DNA of 53,569 nt from Andreesenia angusta (GTDB lineage Bacteria; Bacillota; Clostridia; Tissierellales; Gottschalkiaceae): assembly GCF_001855385.1 (NCBI RefSeq), contig NZ_MKIE01000010.1, positions 1 to 53,569 of the forward strand. The letters run 5' to 3'. Each line of letters begins with the position of its first letter. Position 1 is the first letter of the stretch. The notes beneath the pieces are model-generated. The model did no database searches, had not been told where the DNA came from, and saw nothing but the letters and a program-made list of their open reading frames with translations. A program made the translations under genes and the position numbers. This document shows, piece after piece, positions 15,871 through 24,515 of the stretch.

Positions 15871-16993
15871 TTGATTGTAAATCTAGAGTGCTACAAGGAA
15901 AAGCTAGACTTTTTCATAAAGGAACTGCAGGAATTAGGTGAATCCCTTTGACAAGGGATTGCTTGAAACTGAGATAGAGAAGCTGGAGCAGGAGACTATG
16001 TCTGAAGGCTTCTGGGACGACTCTTCAAAGGCGCAGGAGACTGTGCAGAAGATGAACGCGTACAAAGAGAAGCTAGACGAGTATCTGGAGCTTGAGTCGC
16101 TTGTGGAAGACTCAGAGCTCATACTGGAGCTTTCGGAGAGCTGCGACGACGAGTCGTGCATAGACGAGCTGAAGGACAATCTCAAGAAGCTTGAAAAGCA
16201 GGTAGACGAGTTCAGGCTGAAGACTCTCCTTTCGGGGGAGTACGACGCCAACAACGCCATAATGGCGATACACGCCGGAGCGGGGGGGCTGGAGGCACAG
16301 GACTGGGCCGAGATGCTGCTTAGGATGTACAAGCGTTGGGCTGAATCTAAGAACTACAGTATAGAGATAATAGACTATATAAAGGACACCGAGGGCGGCA
16401 TAAAGTCGGTAACTATGATTATAAAGGGCAGAAACGCCTACGGCTATCTGAAGAGCGAGAAAGGGGTCCACAGGCTTGTCAGGATTTCTCCTTTCGACTC
16501 TTCGGGAAAGAGGCACACTTCTTTTGCATCTGTGGATATCTCTCCTGAAATAGGGGACGATGTGGACGTGGAGATAAACCCTGTGGATCTTAAGATAGAT
16601 ACCTACAGGGCCAGCGGGGCTGGTGGACAGCATGTAAACACCACTGACTCTGCCATCAGAATAACACATCTTCCTACGGGGATAGTTGTGCAGTGCCAGA
16701 ACCAGAGGTCTCAGCACAGCAACAAGGCCACGGCCATGAGGATGCTTATCTCAAAGCTTGTTGACCTTAAAGAGGCGGAGCAAAAAGAAAAGATAGAGGA
16801 TCTTCAGGGTAACTACAACCAGATAGGCTGGGGGTCGCAGATAAGGTCCTATGTTTTCCATCCGTACAGCATGGTGAAGGACCACAGGACTAACGCCGAG
16901 GTCGGAAACACGGACAGCGTTATGGACGGGTGTATAGATAAGTTTATAAATGAATATTTAAGCTACAAGGCAAAGCAAAAAGAGAGTCTCTAG
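15871..16993 (+). CDS. prfB: Peptide chain release factor 2, with programmed +1 frameshift
   Basis: Release factor for UGA and UAA codons, 373 aa after recoding. A short first frame (TTG 15871, 26 codons, ending in LQELGESL) stops at TGA 15949-15951; reading continues in +1 from GAC at 15950 to 16993. The product shows the stop-recognition tripeptide SPF (VRISPFDSSGKRH) and the catalytic GGQ loop (ASGAGGQHVNTTDSA). GGAGTGGG precedes the TTG. A reading that starts at 15938 would miss the true N-terminus. It lies 32 nt after secA and is followed by a terminator, giving a secA-prfB unit. Confidence 0.95.
15936..15952 (+). promoter_or_regulatory. RF2 autoregulatory frameshift site
   Basis: The slippery sequence is CTT TGA C at 15946-15952, as in most bacterial prfB genes. 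The internal Shine-Dalgarno-like stimulator is only AGGTG at 15936-15940, five nt from the CTT, weaker and further away than the Escherichia coli AGGGGG. Low RF2 slows termination at the UGA and favours the shift, giving feedback control. Confidence 0.93.
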
Positions 16994-17009
16994 TGGGATT
17001 CTCTTTTTT
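16979..17009 (+). terminator. Terminator overlapping the prfB stop codon
   Basis: AAAGAGAGTCTC (16979-16990), loop TAGT, GGGATTCTCTTT (16995-17006), then Ts. The 12-bp stem has two G-U pairs. The prfB stop codon TAG is in the loop, so the last coding bases form the left arm. Confidence 0.75.
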
Positions 17010-17030
17010 AGAGAGAAGAGGGTGGAATAG

Positions 17031-19202
17031 ATGGATATATTAAAGCAACTTCAAGACGAATTCAGGCTAAAGCCTTTTCAGGTCAACAACACGGTGAAGC
17101 TTATAGACGAGGGGAATACTATCCCCTTTATAGCTAGGTACAGGAAAGAGCAGACAGGAACGCTTGACGACGTCACGCTTAGGGAGCTTGACGAAAGGCT
17201 TTCGTACCTTAGAAACCTGGAGGGCAAGAAAGAGGAGATAAAGAGACATATAGAGGAGCAGGGTTCGCTTACAGAGGAGCTTACGGCAGAGATAGAGAAG
17301 GCGACGACTATACAGAGGCTTGAAGACCTATACAGGCCGTACAGGCCAAAGCGAAGGACGAGAGCCACTATGGCCAAGGAAAAAGGTCTAGACTCGCTTG
17401 CTGACCTTATATTCTCGCAGTCCGAGACGTGCGGAGACATAGCGGAAATAGCTTCAGGATATATAGACTCGGAAAAAGGCGTATCCAGCGCTGAAGAGGC
17501 GCTTGCGGGAGCTATGGACATAATGGCCGAGATGATCTCGGACGACCCAGCCCACAGAGAGGTAATCAGAAAGAAGCTGTACGAGGAGAGCGTACTCGAG
17601 ACTTCGGAGATACCACTCAAGGACGGGGAAGAGGAGAGCAAAAAGACGGACAGATCTACCTATGAGATGTACTTCAGCTACACCGAGCCTGTAAAGAAGG
17701 TTCCAAGCCACAGGGTACTTGCTATAAACAGGGCGGAGGCCGAAAAGGTGATAAAGGTAAAGCTGTCCAGCTTAGAGGAGACTATAGTCCCGCTTTTAAA
17801 AGCCAGAATAGTCTCGCAGAGCAAGAGCTTAGGGAGAGAGTATTTAGAGGAGAGCATAGCGGACAGCTACAAGAGGCTTATCTTCCCTTCTGTGGAGAGG
17901 GAGATCAGAAACGAGCTTACGGAGTCTGCTGAGGCCCAGGCTATAAAGGTCTTTGGGCTGAATCTTCAGCCGCTTCTACTCCAGGCACCTATAAAGGACA
18001 AGGTGGTCATGGGGTTCGACCCTGCCTACAGAACAGGGTGTAAGCTGGCCGTGGTGGACGGAACAGGAAAGCTGCTGGAGTACACCACCATCTACCCTAC
18101 GCAGCCTCAGAACAAGGTGGCGGAGTCCAAGGCGACGCTTGCATCGCTTGTGGAGAAGCACGGGGTGGACATCATAGCCATAGGAAACGGAACAGGCTCT
18201 AGGGAGTCGGAAGCCATAGTCTCGGAGCTTATCACGGAGATGAAGAGAGAGCTATACTACACGATAGTAAACGAGGCTGGGGCTTCTATCTACTCGGCTT
18301 CTGCGCTTGGAGCGAAGGAGTACCCTGATGTGGACGTGTCTATAAGGGGAGCCATATCTATAGCGAGAAGACTTCAGGACCCGCTTGCGGAGCTTGTGAA
18401 GATAGATCCCAAGCATATAGGTGTAGGGCAGTACCAGCATGACCTCAACCAGTCTAAGCTGGACGAGACGCTTAAGAATGTGGTGGAGGACTCTGTAAAC
18501 AGCGTAGGAGTGGACTTGAACACGGCCTCTTCGTCGCTCCTTGGGTATGTATCCGGGATAAGCGCATCTGTTGCGAAAAACATCTGCGACTACAGGGAGG
18601 AGAATGGAAAGTTTGAAAGCCGCTCCGAGCTGCTGAAGGTCAAGAGGCTCGGGAAGTCCACTTTTGTGCAGTGTGCAGGGTTTCTCAGGATTTCCGGCGG
18701 GAAAAACATATTGGACTACACGGGAGTCCATCCAGAGTCGTACGATGCCACGGAGAAGCTGCTTGAAAAGCTCTCTGTGGAGAAGTCTGACTCAGGGCTG
18801 AAGTCTGTAGACTGGGAGCCGATTGAGTGCAGGGTTACAGAGCTTGCGTCCGAGCTTGGGATAGGGGAGATCACTCTTTCCGACATAATCTCTGAGCTCA
18901 AGAAGCCTGGAAGAGACCCAAGAGAGGACATGCCTGCCCCTGTATTTAGGACAGATGTGCTCAAGATGGAGGACCTAAAGCCCGGGATGGTGCTGACTGG
19001 AACTGTGAGGAATGTGGTTGACTTTGGAGCTTTTGTGGATATCGGGGTCAAACAGGACGGACTTGTCCACATATCTCAGCTGTCCGACAGGTATGTGAAA
19101 AACCCTATGGACGTGGTCGCTGTAGGTGATAATATAGAGGTGAAGGTGCTGGAAATTGACCTTAAAAAGCAGAGGATAGCGCTTAGTAGAAAGGATATTT
19201 AG
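17031..19202 (+). CDS. tex: Tex-family RNA-binding protein with S1 domain
   Basis: A 723-aa protein of the Tex/YhgF family, linked to transcription and tolerance of toxin or stress in other bacteria. Order of parts: helical N-terminus (IPFIARYRKEQTGTLDDVTL), YqgF/RNase H-like domain from ~325 (VVMGFDPAYRTGCKLAVVDG), helix-hairpin-helix region (SVGVDLNTASSSLLGYVSGI) and a C-terminal S1 domain from ~650 (GMVLTGTVRNVVDFGAFVDI). GAGGGTGG precedes the ATG. The amidohydrolase gene begins 20 nt after its stop. Confidence 0.93.
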   Translation: MDILKQLQDEFRLKPFQVNNTVKLIDEGNTIPFIARYRKEQTGTLDDVTLRELDERLSYLRNLEGKKEEIKRHIEEQGSLTEELTAEIEKATTIQRLEDLYRPYRPKRRTRATMAKEKGLDSLADLIFSQSETCGDIAEIASGYIDSEKGVSSAEEALAGAMDIMAEMISDDPAHREVIRKKLYEESVLETSEIPLKDGEEESKKTDRSTYEMYFSYTEPVKKVPSHRVLAINRAEAEKVIKVKLSSLEETIVPLLKARIVSQSKSLGREYLEESIADSYKRLIFPSVEREIRNELTESAEAQAIKVFGLNLQPLLLQAPIKDKVVMGFDPAYRTGCKLAVVDGTGKLLEYTTIYPTQPQNKVAESKATLASLVEKHGVDIIAIGNGTGSRESEAIVSELITEMKRELYYTIVNEAGASIYSASALGAKEYPDVDVSIRGAISIARRLQDPLAELVKIDPKHIGVGQYQHDLNQSKLDETLKNVVEDSVNSVGVDLNTASSSLLGYVSGISASVAKNICDYREENGKFESRSELLKVKRLGKSTFVQCAGFLRISGGKNILDYTGVHPESYDATEKLLEKLSVEKSDSGLKSVDWEPIECRVTELASELGIGEITLSDIISELKKPGRDPREDMPAPVFRTDVLKMEDLKPGMVLTGTVRNVVDFGAFVDIGVKQDGLVHISQLSDRYVKNPMDVVAVGDNIEVKVLEIDLKKQRIALSRKDI

Positions 19203-19222
19203 AGAAAGACGAGGTGAACGAG

Positions 19223-20431
19223 ATGAGCAAGATGCTTATAAAAAACGGGACGCTCTACACTATGGGCGAAAAAGGCATAGTGGAGAAGGGTGATATACTT
19301 ATAGAAGACGGGATAATAAAAGAGATAGGCGAGAATATAGAGATAGAGGAAGGCGATGTGTTCGACGTCAGCGGGGCTTTTGTAATGCCTGGGATGATAG
19401 ACGCCCACTGCCATGTGGGGCTTTCTGAGGAAGGCATAAGCAAGTCTGTGGACGACTCTAACGAGATGAACGACCCTGTAACGCCCCAGCTCAGGGTTAT
19501 AGACGGCATAAATCCGCTTGACATGGGCTTCAGAGATGCATACCAGAACGGGATAACTACTCTTGGAATAGCTCCAGGGTCTGCCAACATAGTGGCGGGA
19601 CAGTTCGCCGTGATGAAGACCTTTGGAAACAGGGTGGACTACATGGCTATAGACGAGAAAAACGGGATAAAGGTCTCGCTTGGGGAAAACCCTATATCGG
19701 TGTACGGAAAGAGCGGCAAGACCCCAGCGACCAGGATGGCTGTAGCTGCCATTCTAAGAGAGACGCTGCTGAAAGCGGAGGAGTACATGGACTTAAAGAG
19801 CAGGGCGCTTGACGAGGACAGGGACGAGCCGTCGTTTGACATGAAGTATGAGGCTATGCTTGATGTGATAGACGGAAGCATCCCGCTTAGGATACATGTA
19901 CACAGGTCTGATGACATATTCACCGCCATCAGGATTGCAAGGGAGTTCAACTTGGACATAGTGCTTGAACACTGCACGGAGGGCCATTTTATAGCCGACC
20001 AGCTGGCGGAGGAAGGCTACCCTGTGGTGCTCGGACCTGGACTTACCGACAAGTCCAAGTATGAGCTGAGGAACTTGAGCTTCAAGACGCCGGCTGAGCT
20101 TGTGAAGAGAGGCATAAAAGTGGCTATAATGACAGACGCTCCAGAGGTGCCTATAAAGTACCTTCCAATCTGCGCAGGGCTTGCGGTCAAAGAGGGGCTG
20201 GATGAATACGAGGCGCTTAAGTGCATAACTATAAACCCCGCCGAGATACTCAGGGTAGACGACAGAGTCGGAAGCCTTGAGGTTGGAAAAGAGGCCGATA
20301 TAGCTGTGTTCAGCGGAAACCCCATAAGGGATATCTACTCCAAGAACATACTCACTATGATAAACGGAGTCATAGTTCACATAATGGCGCAAAAGGAGGA
20401 AGTTCAGGATGAACAAGCGGATAAACAGTAG
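19223..20431 (+). CDS. Amidohydrolase (imidazolonepropionase-like)
   Basis: A 402-aa metal-dependent hydrolase of the amidohydrolase superfamily. The metal-binding HxH is in MIDAHCHVGL; further ligands are likely in RIHVHRSDD, LEHCTEGH and IMTDAPE. The N- and C-terminal beta-sandwich halves are present (LIKNGTLYTMGEKG; GKEADIAVFSGNP). Substrate cannot be read from sequence; members act on cyclic amides or deaminate heterocycles. ATG 19223 follows GAGGTG by 6 nt; the GTG at 19214 overlaps that site. Its 3' end overlaps the next gene by 23 nt, so the two are coupled. Confidence 0.85.
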   Translation: MSKMLIKNGTLYTMGEKGIVEKGDILIEDGIIKEIGENIEIEEGDVFDVSGAFVMPGMIDAHCHVGLSEEGISKSVDDSNEMNDPVTPQLRVIDGINPLDMGFRDAYQNGITTLGIAPGSANIVAGQFAVMKTFGNRVDYMAIDEKNGIKVSLGENPISVYGKSGKTPATRMAVAAILRETLLKAEEYMDLKSRALDEDRDEPSFDMKYEAMLDVIDGSIPLRIHVHRSDDIFTAIRIAREFNLDIVLEHCTEGHFIADQLAEEGYPVVLGPGLTDKSKYELRNLSFKTPAELVKRGIKVAIMTDAPEVPIKYLPICAGLAVKEGLDEYEALKCITINPAEILRVDDRVGSLEVGKEADIAVFSGNPIRDIYSKNILTMINGVIVHIMAQKEEVQDEQADKQ

Positions 20432-21014
20432 AATGGGAGTAGACTATATGGTCAAAGTATCTGTGCTTTCAGTGCTTGCGTTTTTGATAATGCTTATAGA
20501 GCTGCCGCTTCCATTCACTCCTGAGTTCCTGAAGATAGATTTAAGCGACCTTCCGTCACTTGTGGCTTCGTTCGCCATGGGTCCGGTGGCTGGAATACTG
20601 GTTCAGCTTTTAAAGAACATACTGAAGATTGCGCTCAGAGGCACCAACACCCTCTTCGTGGGAGAGCTTGCGAACTTTCTGGTGGGATCCATATACGTAG
20701 TTGTGGCGTCACTGATCTACAGGAGAAAGAGGACCAAGGGGTCTGCTGTCAAAGGTCTTGTGCTGGCTACGCTTCTTATGTCTGTATTCGCTTCAGCCGC
20801 CAACTACTTTGTGCTGCTGCCGTTCTACGCCAAGGTCTACGGCGTGCCTCTAGAGGCCTATGTTGACATGGCCAAGAGCGTAAATGCCTATGTTGTAGAC
20901 CTCAGAAGCTTTATTGTGTTTGGAATATTCCCTTTCAACTTTGTAAAGGGTGTGCTTATAGCTATAGTCGGGTATCCTGTCTACACAAGACTCAGGATGG
21001 CCATAGAGAGGTGA
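20409..21014 (+). CDS. ECF transporter S component, RibU-like (riboflavin)
   Basis: A 201-aa membrane protein with about five or six hydrophobic segments (VSVLSVLAFLIMLIELPLPF first). RibU-like features are FLKIDLSDLPSLVASFAMGP, GILVQLLKNILK and LFVGELANFLVGSIYV. It would bind vitamin, probably riboflavin, and needs a shared EcfA-EcfA'-EcfT module encoded elsewhere. AAAGGAGGAAG precedes the ATG. No FMN riboswitch is seen, so expression depends on the upstream genes. Assignment of riboflavin over another vitamin is by similarity only. Confidence 0.78.
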   Translation: MNKRINSRMGVDYMVKVSVLSVLAFLIMLIELPLPFTPEFLKIDLSDLPSLVASFAMGPVAGILVQLLKNILKIALRGTNTLFVGELANFLVGSIYVVVASLIYRRKRTKGSAVKGLVLATLLMSVFASAANYFVLLPFYAKVYGVPLEAYVDMAKSVNAYVVDLRSFIVFGIFPFNFVKGVLIAIVGYPVYTRLRMAIER

Positions 21015-21018
21015 TGGT

Positions 21019-21477
21019 ATGAAAAAGCTAGAGATAAACTCGCTCTCCGAGATGGAGGACTTTGGGTACAGACTTGGGTGTCTGCTGAAGGGTGGAGAGG
21101 TTATAACGCTGAACGGCGACCTTGGAGCCGGAAAGACAAGCCTTACAAAGGCCATAGCCAGAGGGCTTGGGATAGAGGAACATATAACAAGCCCTACTTT
21201 CACGATAGTGAACGAGTACGAGGGAAGGCTGAAGCTCTACCACTTCGACGTCTACAGGCTGGAATCGCCTGAGGAGATGTACGACCTGGGCTACGAGGAG
21301 TACTTCTACTCAGACGGCGTGTCTGTGGTGGAGTGGGCCGAGATAGTCTACAGCGTGCTGCCTGAGGAAAAGCTGGAGATATATATATACAGAGGAGATG
21401 GGGATGAGGAGAGACAACTGAAGTTTGTACCTGTAGGAAGCAGGTATGAAAAGCTTGTAGAGGAGTTGATTAGATGA
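21019..21477 (+). CDS. tsaE: tRNA t6A biosynthesis ATPase TsaE
   Basis: A 152-aa P-loop ATPase that works with TsaB and TsaD to make N6-threonylcarbamoyladenosine at tRNA position 37. Walker A GDLGAGKTSL at residues 34-43; family segments SPTFTIVNEYEG and LYHFDVYRL follow. It overlaps tsaB by 4 nt (ATGA). Note that tsaD lies separately at 26918. Confidence 0.95.
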   Translation: MKKLEINSLSEMEDFGYRLGCLLKGGEVITLNGDLGAGKTSLTKAIARGLGIEEHITSPTFTIVNEYEGRLKLYHFDVYRLESPEEMYDLGYEEYFYSDGVSVVEWAEIVYSVLPEEKLEIYIYRGDGDEERQLKFVPVGSRYEKLVEELIR

Positions 21478-22181
21478 TAGTACTTGGAATAGACAGCTCT
21501 ACCACTGTGGCTACTGTCGCCCTTTCTAGCAGAGAGAAGCTGCTTGGTGAGTACAGCATAGACGACAAGAACACCCATTCCCAGAAGCTTATGGTGATGG
21601 TGGACAGTCTGCTTGAGCAGATGGAGATGGACATAGCAGACGTGGATTTCTTTGCTGTATCTAAGGGGCCTGGATCGTTTACGGGACTTAGGATAGGCGT
21701 TGCGACTGCGAAGTCGTTCGCCTATGCGCTTGACAAGAAAATAGTTGGGATTTCATCGCTCAAGGTGATTGCAGAGAATCATATTCACTTTAGCGGTACG
21801 GTAGTTCCCATGATGGACGCCAGAAACAAGAGGGTGTTTGCGTCGGCCTACAGCGGAGACGGCAGAGTGCTTGAAGAGGCTCTGGCTGAGGAGGCTTTTG
21901 GCCTTTCAGAGCTCTTTGAAAAGCTGGAGGCGATGGACGGAGACATCTTGTTTGCTGGAGACGGCAGCGTATCATACAGGGCCGAGATAGAGGAGAGGTT
22001 TGGAGATAGGGCGGTATTTGCAGAAAAGCATCTCAACACGCCTAGGGCCTCTGCACTCTGTAATCTTGCCTATGAAGCGCACGACAGAGGTGAGTTTGAG
22101 AGCTGCTTTGAAATGAAGCCGGAGTACCTCAGGGAGTCTCAGGCTGAACAGCAGAGAAAGTCGAGGGTTCAAAATGGATAG
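21474..22181 (+). CDS. tsaB: tRNA t6A biosynthesis protein TsaB
   Basis: A 235-aa ASKHA-fold partner of TsaD. Signatures are VLGIDSSTTVATVAL at the N-terminus and SKGPGSFTGLRIGVATAKSF near residue 62. It overlaps tsaE by 4 nt and rimI by 8 nt, forming a compact tsaE-tsaB-rimI unit as in many Firmicutes. Confidence 0.95.
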   Translation: MIVLGIDSSTTVATVALSSREKLLGEYSIDDKNTHSQKLMVMVDSLLEQMEMDIADVDFFAVSKGPGSFTGLRIGVATAKSFAYALDKKIVGISSLKVIAENHIHFSGTVVPMMDARNKRVFASAYSGDGRVLEEALAEEAFGLSELFEKLEAMDGDILFAGDGSVSYRAEIEERFGDRAVFAEKHLNTPRASALCNLAYEAHDRGEFESCFEMKPEYLRESQAEQQRKSRVQNG

Positions 22182-22617
22182 AACAGCTGTGAGAGATATG
22201 GAAGAGAGGGACCTTGAGAGAGTGGCGGAGATAGAGGCTCTCTCTTTTTCTTCGCCCTGGAGCATTGAAGCCTTCAGAAAGGAGCTTAGAGAAAACAGTC
22301 TAGCTGTATATCTCGTCTGTGAAATAGACGGAGAGCTGGCGGGATATATGGGCATGTGGAAAGTTGTGGACGAAGGTCACGTGACCAATGTAGCTGTTGA
22401 TCCGAAGTTCAGAGGAATGGGTGTAGGAAACGAATTGCTCTCTGAAATGGTGATCAGGGCCAGAGAGAGCAATCTTGTGTCTATGACGCTGGAAGTCAGA
22501 GTGTCCAACGTCCAGGCCATCGGCCTCTACAAAAAGCACGGCTTTAAGGACGTTGGAACTAGACCTAAATACTACGACAACGGCGAAGACGCGATCATAA
22601 TGTGGAAGACTTTATAG
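22174..22617 (+). CDS. rimI: Ribosomal protein S18 alanine N-acetyltransferase RimI
   Basis: A 147-aa GNAT acetyltransferase. The acetyl-CoA loop is FRGMGVGNELL; other family segments are FSSPWSIEAFRKEL, VTNVAVDP and ARESNLVSMTLEVRVSN-like strands. It acetylates the N-terminus of ribosomal protein S18 in other bacteria. It ends the tsaE-tsaB-rimI operon. Confidence 0.92.
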   Translation: MDRTAVRDMEERDLERVAEIEALSFSSPWSIEAFRKELRENSLAVYLVCEIDGELAGYMGMWKVVDEGHVTNVAVDPKFRGMGVGNELLSEMVIRARESNLVSMTLEVRVSNVQAIGLYKKHGFKDVGTRPKYYDNGEDAIIMWKTL

Positions 22618-23000
22618 AAGAGTAACAAAAAGATATAAAAGTTAACAGAATGCAATATAGGTTAATGAAATATCAATGGTTAAACATGACTTTACATATC
22701 ATTAATATACGAAAAAGTCAATATGTAAAATATACAAAAAAACGATAAAATGGTGAAAATAATTAGACCTGAAATAGAAAAAATAAATAAAAAAGAAGTT
22801 TTAGATAAATAATACCGGGGTAAATATGTCTTAAGATCTAAAACAATCCTTGCACAATACAAATAATTACGTTGACTTATATCAAAATACGTTAACAAAC
22901 TGTCAATAGGAGGTGGGTCCCGAGTTGTGTTGTCGAGGGAAGTTATAAATTTTAAATACGAAAATCATTTTGAAAATAAGAAAACAGGGGGGTTTTAAAG
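22618..23000 (+). other. 383-nt AT-rich leader region before the AGCS symporter
   Basis: No gene of normal size is present. GTTTTAGAT (22798-22806) pairs perfectly with ATCTAAAAC (22836-22844) across a 29-nt loop containing CCGGGG. A strong AGGAGG at 22908-22913 is 88 nt away from the symporter start and is unaccounted for except by a tiny reading frame at 22925. I looked for a glycine riboswitch, common before such symporters, and did not find its conserved core. No convincing -35/-10 pair was identified. Confidence 0.5.
22925..22948 (+). CDS. Possible 7-codon leader peptide
   Basis: TTG TGT TGT CGA GGG AAG TTA TAA would encode M-C-C-R-G-K-L. AGGAGG at 22908 lies 11 nt upstream, a little far. 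An in-frame GTG at 22913 overlaps the site itself. The call rests only on an otherwise orphan Shine-Dalgarno sequence; it may equally be chance. Confidence 0.2.
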   Translation: MCCRGKL

Positions 23001-24353
23001 ATGATGGATGTAGTGCATAAGATCAATAGCCTTATGTGGGGGCCGATACTCATACCACTGCTAGTTGGAACAGGAATTTTCTATACTATAAGACTTAAAT
23101 TTGTCCAGAGCATGACGGGCAAGGCGTATAAAGAGGTTTTCGGTGGAGCTTTAAAGAAAAGCGGCAAGGCTGACGAAGAGGGGATGAGTTCGTTCCAGGC
23201 GCTGGCTACAGCGATAGCTGCACAGGTTGGAACGGGTAATCTGGCTGGAGTTGCAACGGCACTTGCGGCAGGAGGACCAGGAGCTATATTCTGGATGTGG
23301 GTCAGTGCGTTCTTTGGAATGGCTACAAACTACGGAGAGGCCGTTCTAGGACAGCTTTACAAGACCAAGGTAGACGGACAGATAACTGGTGGACCTGCTT
23401 ATTACATAAGCCAGGGTATAAAGAACAGATATTTGGCAGGATTCTTTGCGGTAGCAATCATATTGGCGCTTGGGTTTATGGGGAATATGGTTCAAGCGAA
23501 CTCGATAGTGGATGTAAGTAAAAACGTGGTGGATGTATCACCGATAATAATAGGAATAATAGTTGCAGTTATAGTAGGTGGAATACTTGTAGGCGGAATT
23601 TCTGGAATAGCTTCTTTTACAGAGAAAGTGGTTCCTTTTATGGCAGTACTCTATATAGTTGGAGGACTTGCAGTTATATTTATGAATGCTGAAAACATAA
23701 TACCATCGCTAAGAGATATATTTGTAGGTGCATTCGATCCTCAGGCGCTTGGCGGAGGACTGCTTGGAATAACTGTCATGAACGTAATAAGATACGGAGT
23801 TGCCAGAGGTCTTTTCTCTAACGAGGCAGGTATGGGTTCTACACCTCATGCGCATGCCGTTGCCAAAGTTGACCATCCTGGAGAGCAGGGGCTAGTGGCA
23901 CTTGTAGGAGTTACTTTTGACACTATGATAATCTGTACACTTACAGCTCTTATAATACTGACTTCTGGAGCTATGGACAGTGGAGCTTCTGGAGCGGCCC
24001 TTACTCAGATAGGGTTTGAGAGGTCGTTTGGACATGCAGGAACAGTATTTGTAGCTGTGGCGCTATTCTTCTTTGCGCTGACTACAATAGTGGGCTGGTA
24101 TTACTTCGGAGAAGGTAATATAAGATACCTTTTCGGTAAAAGAGGGGTTCTTCCTTACAAGATACTTGTGCTTGTGATGATAATATTCGGATCTACTCTT
24201 GACGTGGCTATGGTTTGGGAGCTTGCTGACATGTTCAATGGCTTTATGATCTTCCCTAACCTCGTGGCACTTCTGATACTTTCACCTAAAGTAGTGGAGG
24301 CACTCGAAGAATACAAGAACGTGGAACGACTAAAAGTTCAAAAACAGAAATAA
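23001..24353 (+). CDS. Sodium:alanine/glycine symporter (AGCS family)
   Basis: A 450-aa integral membrane protein with about ten hydrophobic segments. Family segments are MSSFQALATAIAAQVGTGNL, GGPGAIFWMWVSAFFGMATN and RGLFSNEAGMGSTPHAHAVA. It imports alanine or glycine with Na+. AGGGGGG precedes tandem ATG codons (23001, 23004). It is flanked by a long leader and a terminator, so it is probably a single-gene unit. Substrate preference cannot be read from sequence. Confidence 0.93.
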   Translation: MMDVVHKINSLMWGPILIPLLVGTGIFYTIRLKFVQSMTGKAYKEVFGGALKKSGKADEEGMSSFQALATAIAAQVGTGNLAGVATALAAGGPGAIFWMWVSAFFGMATNYGEAVLGQLYKTKVDGQITGGPAYYISQGIKNRYLAGFFAVAIILALGFMGNMVQANSIVDVSKNVVDVSPIIIGIIVAVIVGGILVGGISGIASFTEKVVPFMAVLYIVGGLAVIFMNAENIIPSLRDIFVGAFDPQALGGGLLGITVMNVIRYGVARGLFSNEAGMGSTPHAHAVAKVDHPGEQGLVALVGVTFDTMIICTLTALIILTSGAMDSGASGAALTQIGFERSFGHAGTVFVAVALFFFALTTIVGWYYFGEGNIRYLFGKRGVLPYKILVLVMIIFGSTLDVAMVWELADMFNGFMIFPNLVALLILSPKVVEALEEYKNVERLKVQKQK

Positions 24354-24356
24354 ATC

Positions 24357-24385
24357 AAAGGGAGCGAACGCTCCCTTTATTTTAT
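24357..24385 (+). terminator. Rho-independent terminator after the symporter gene
   Basis: AAAGGGAGCG (24357-24366), AA, CGCTCCCTTT (24369-24378), followed by ATTTTATTT. Perfect 10-bp arms. Confidence 0.85.
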
Positions 24386-24515
24386 TTGGATTGAAATCGG
24401 TTTCCCGCTCGATCCCTAGATTACAACGTTTTCCCGGGCAAACCCGTCTTGACTTTTTCTTCTAGATATAGAATACTTGTATTTAAGAATAAACAAGAGA
24501 GTTGGGGGAAATTGC

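Noticed and set aside
22618..23000. Glycine riboswitch before the AGCS symporter
   Set aside because: The conserved glycine aptamer core could not be found in either half of the leader.
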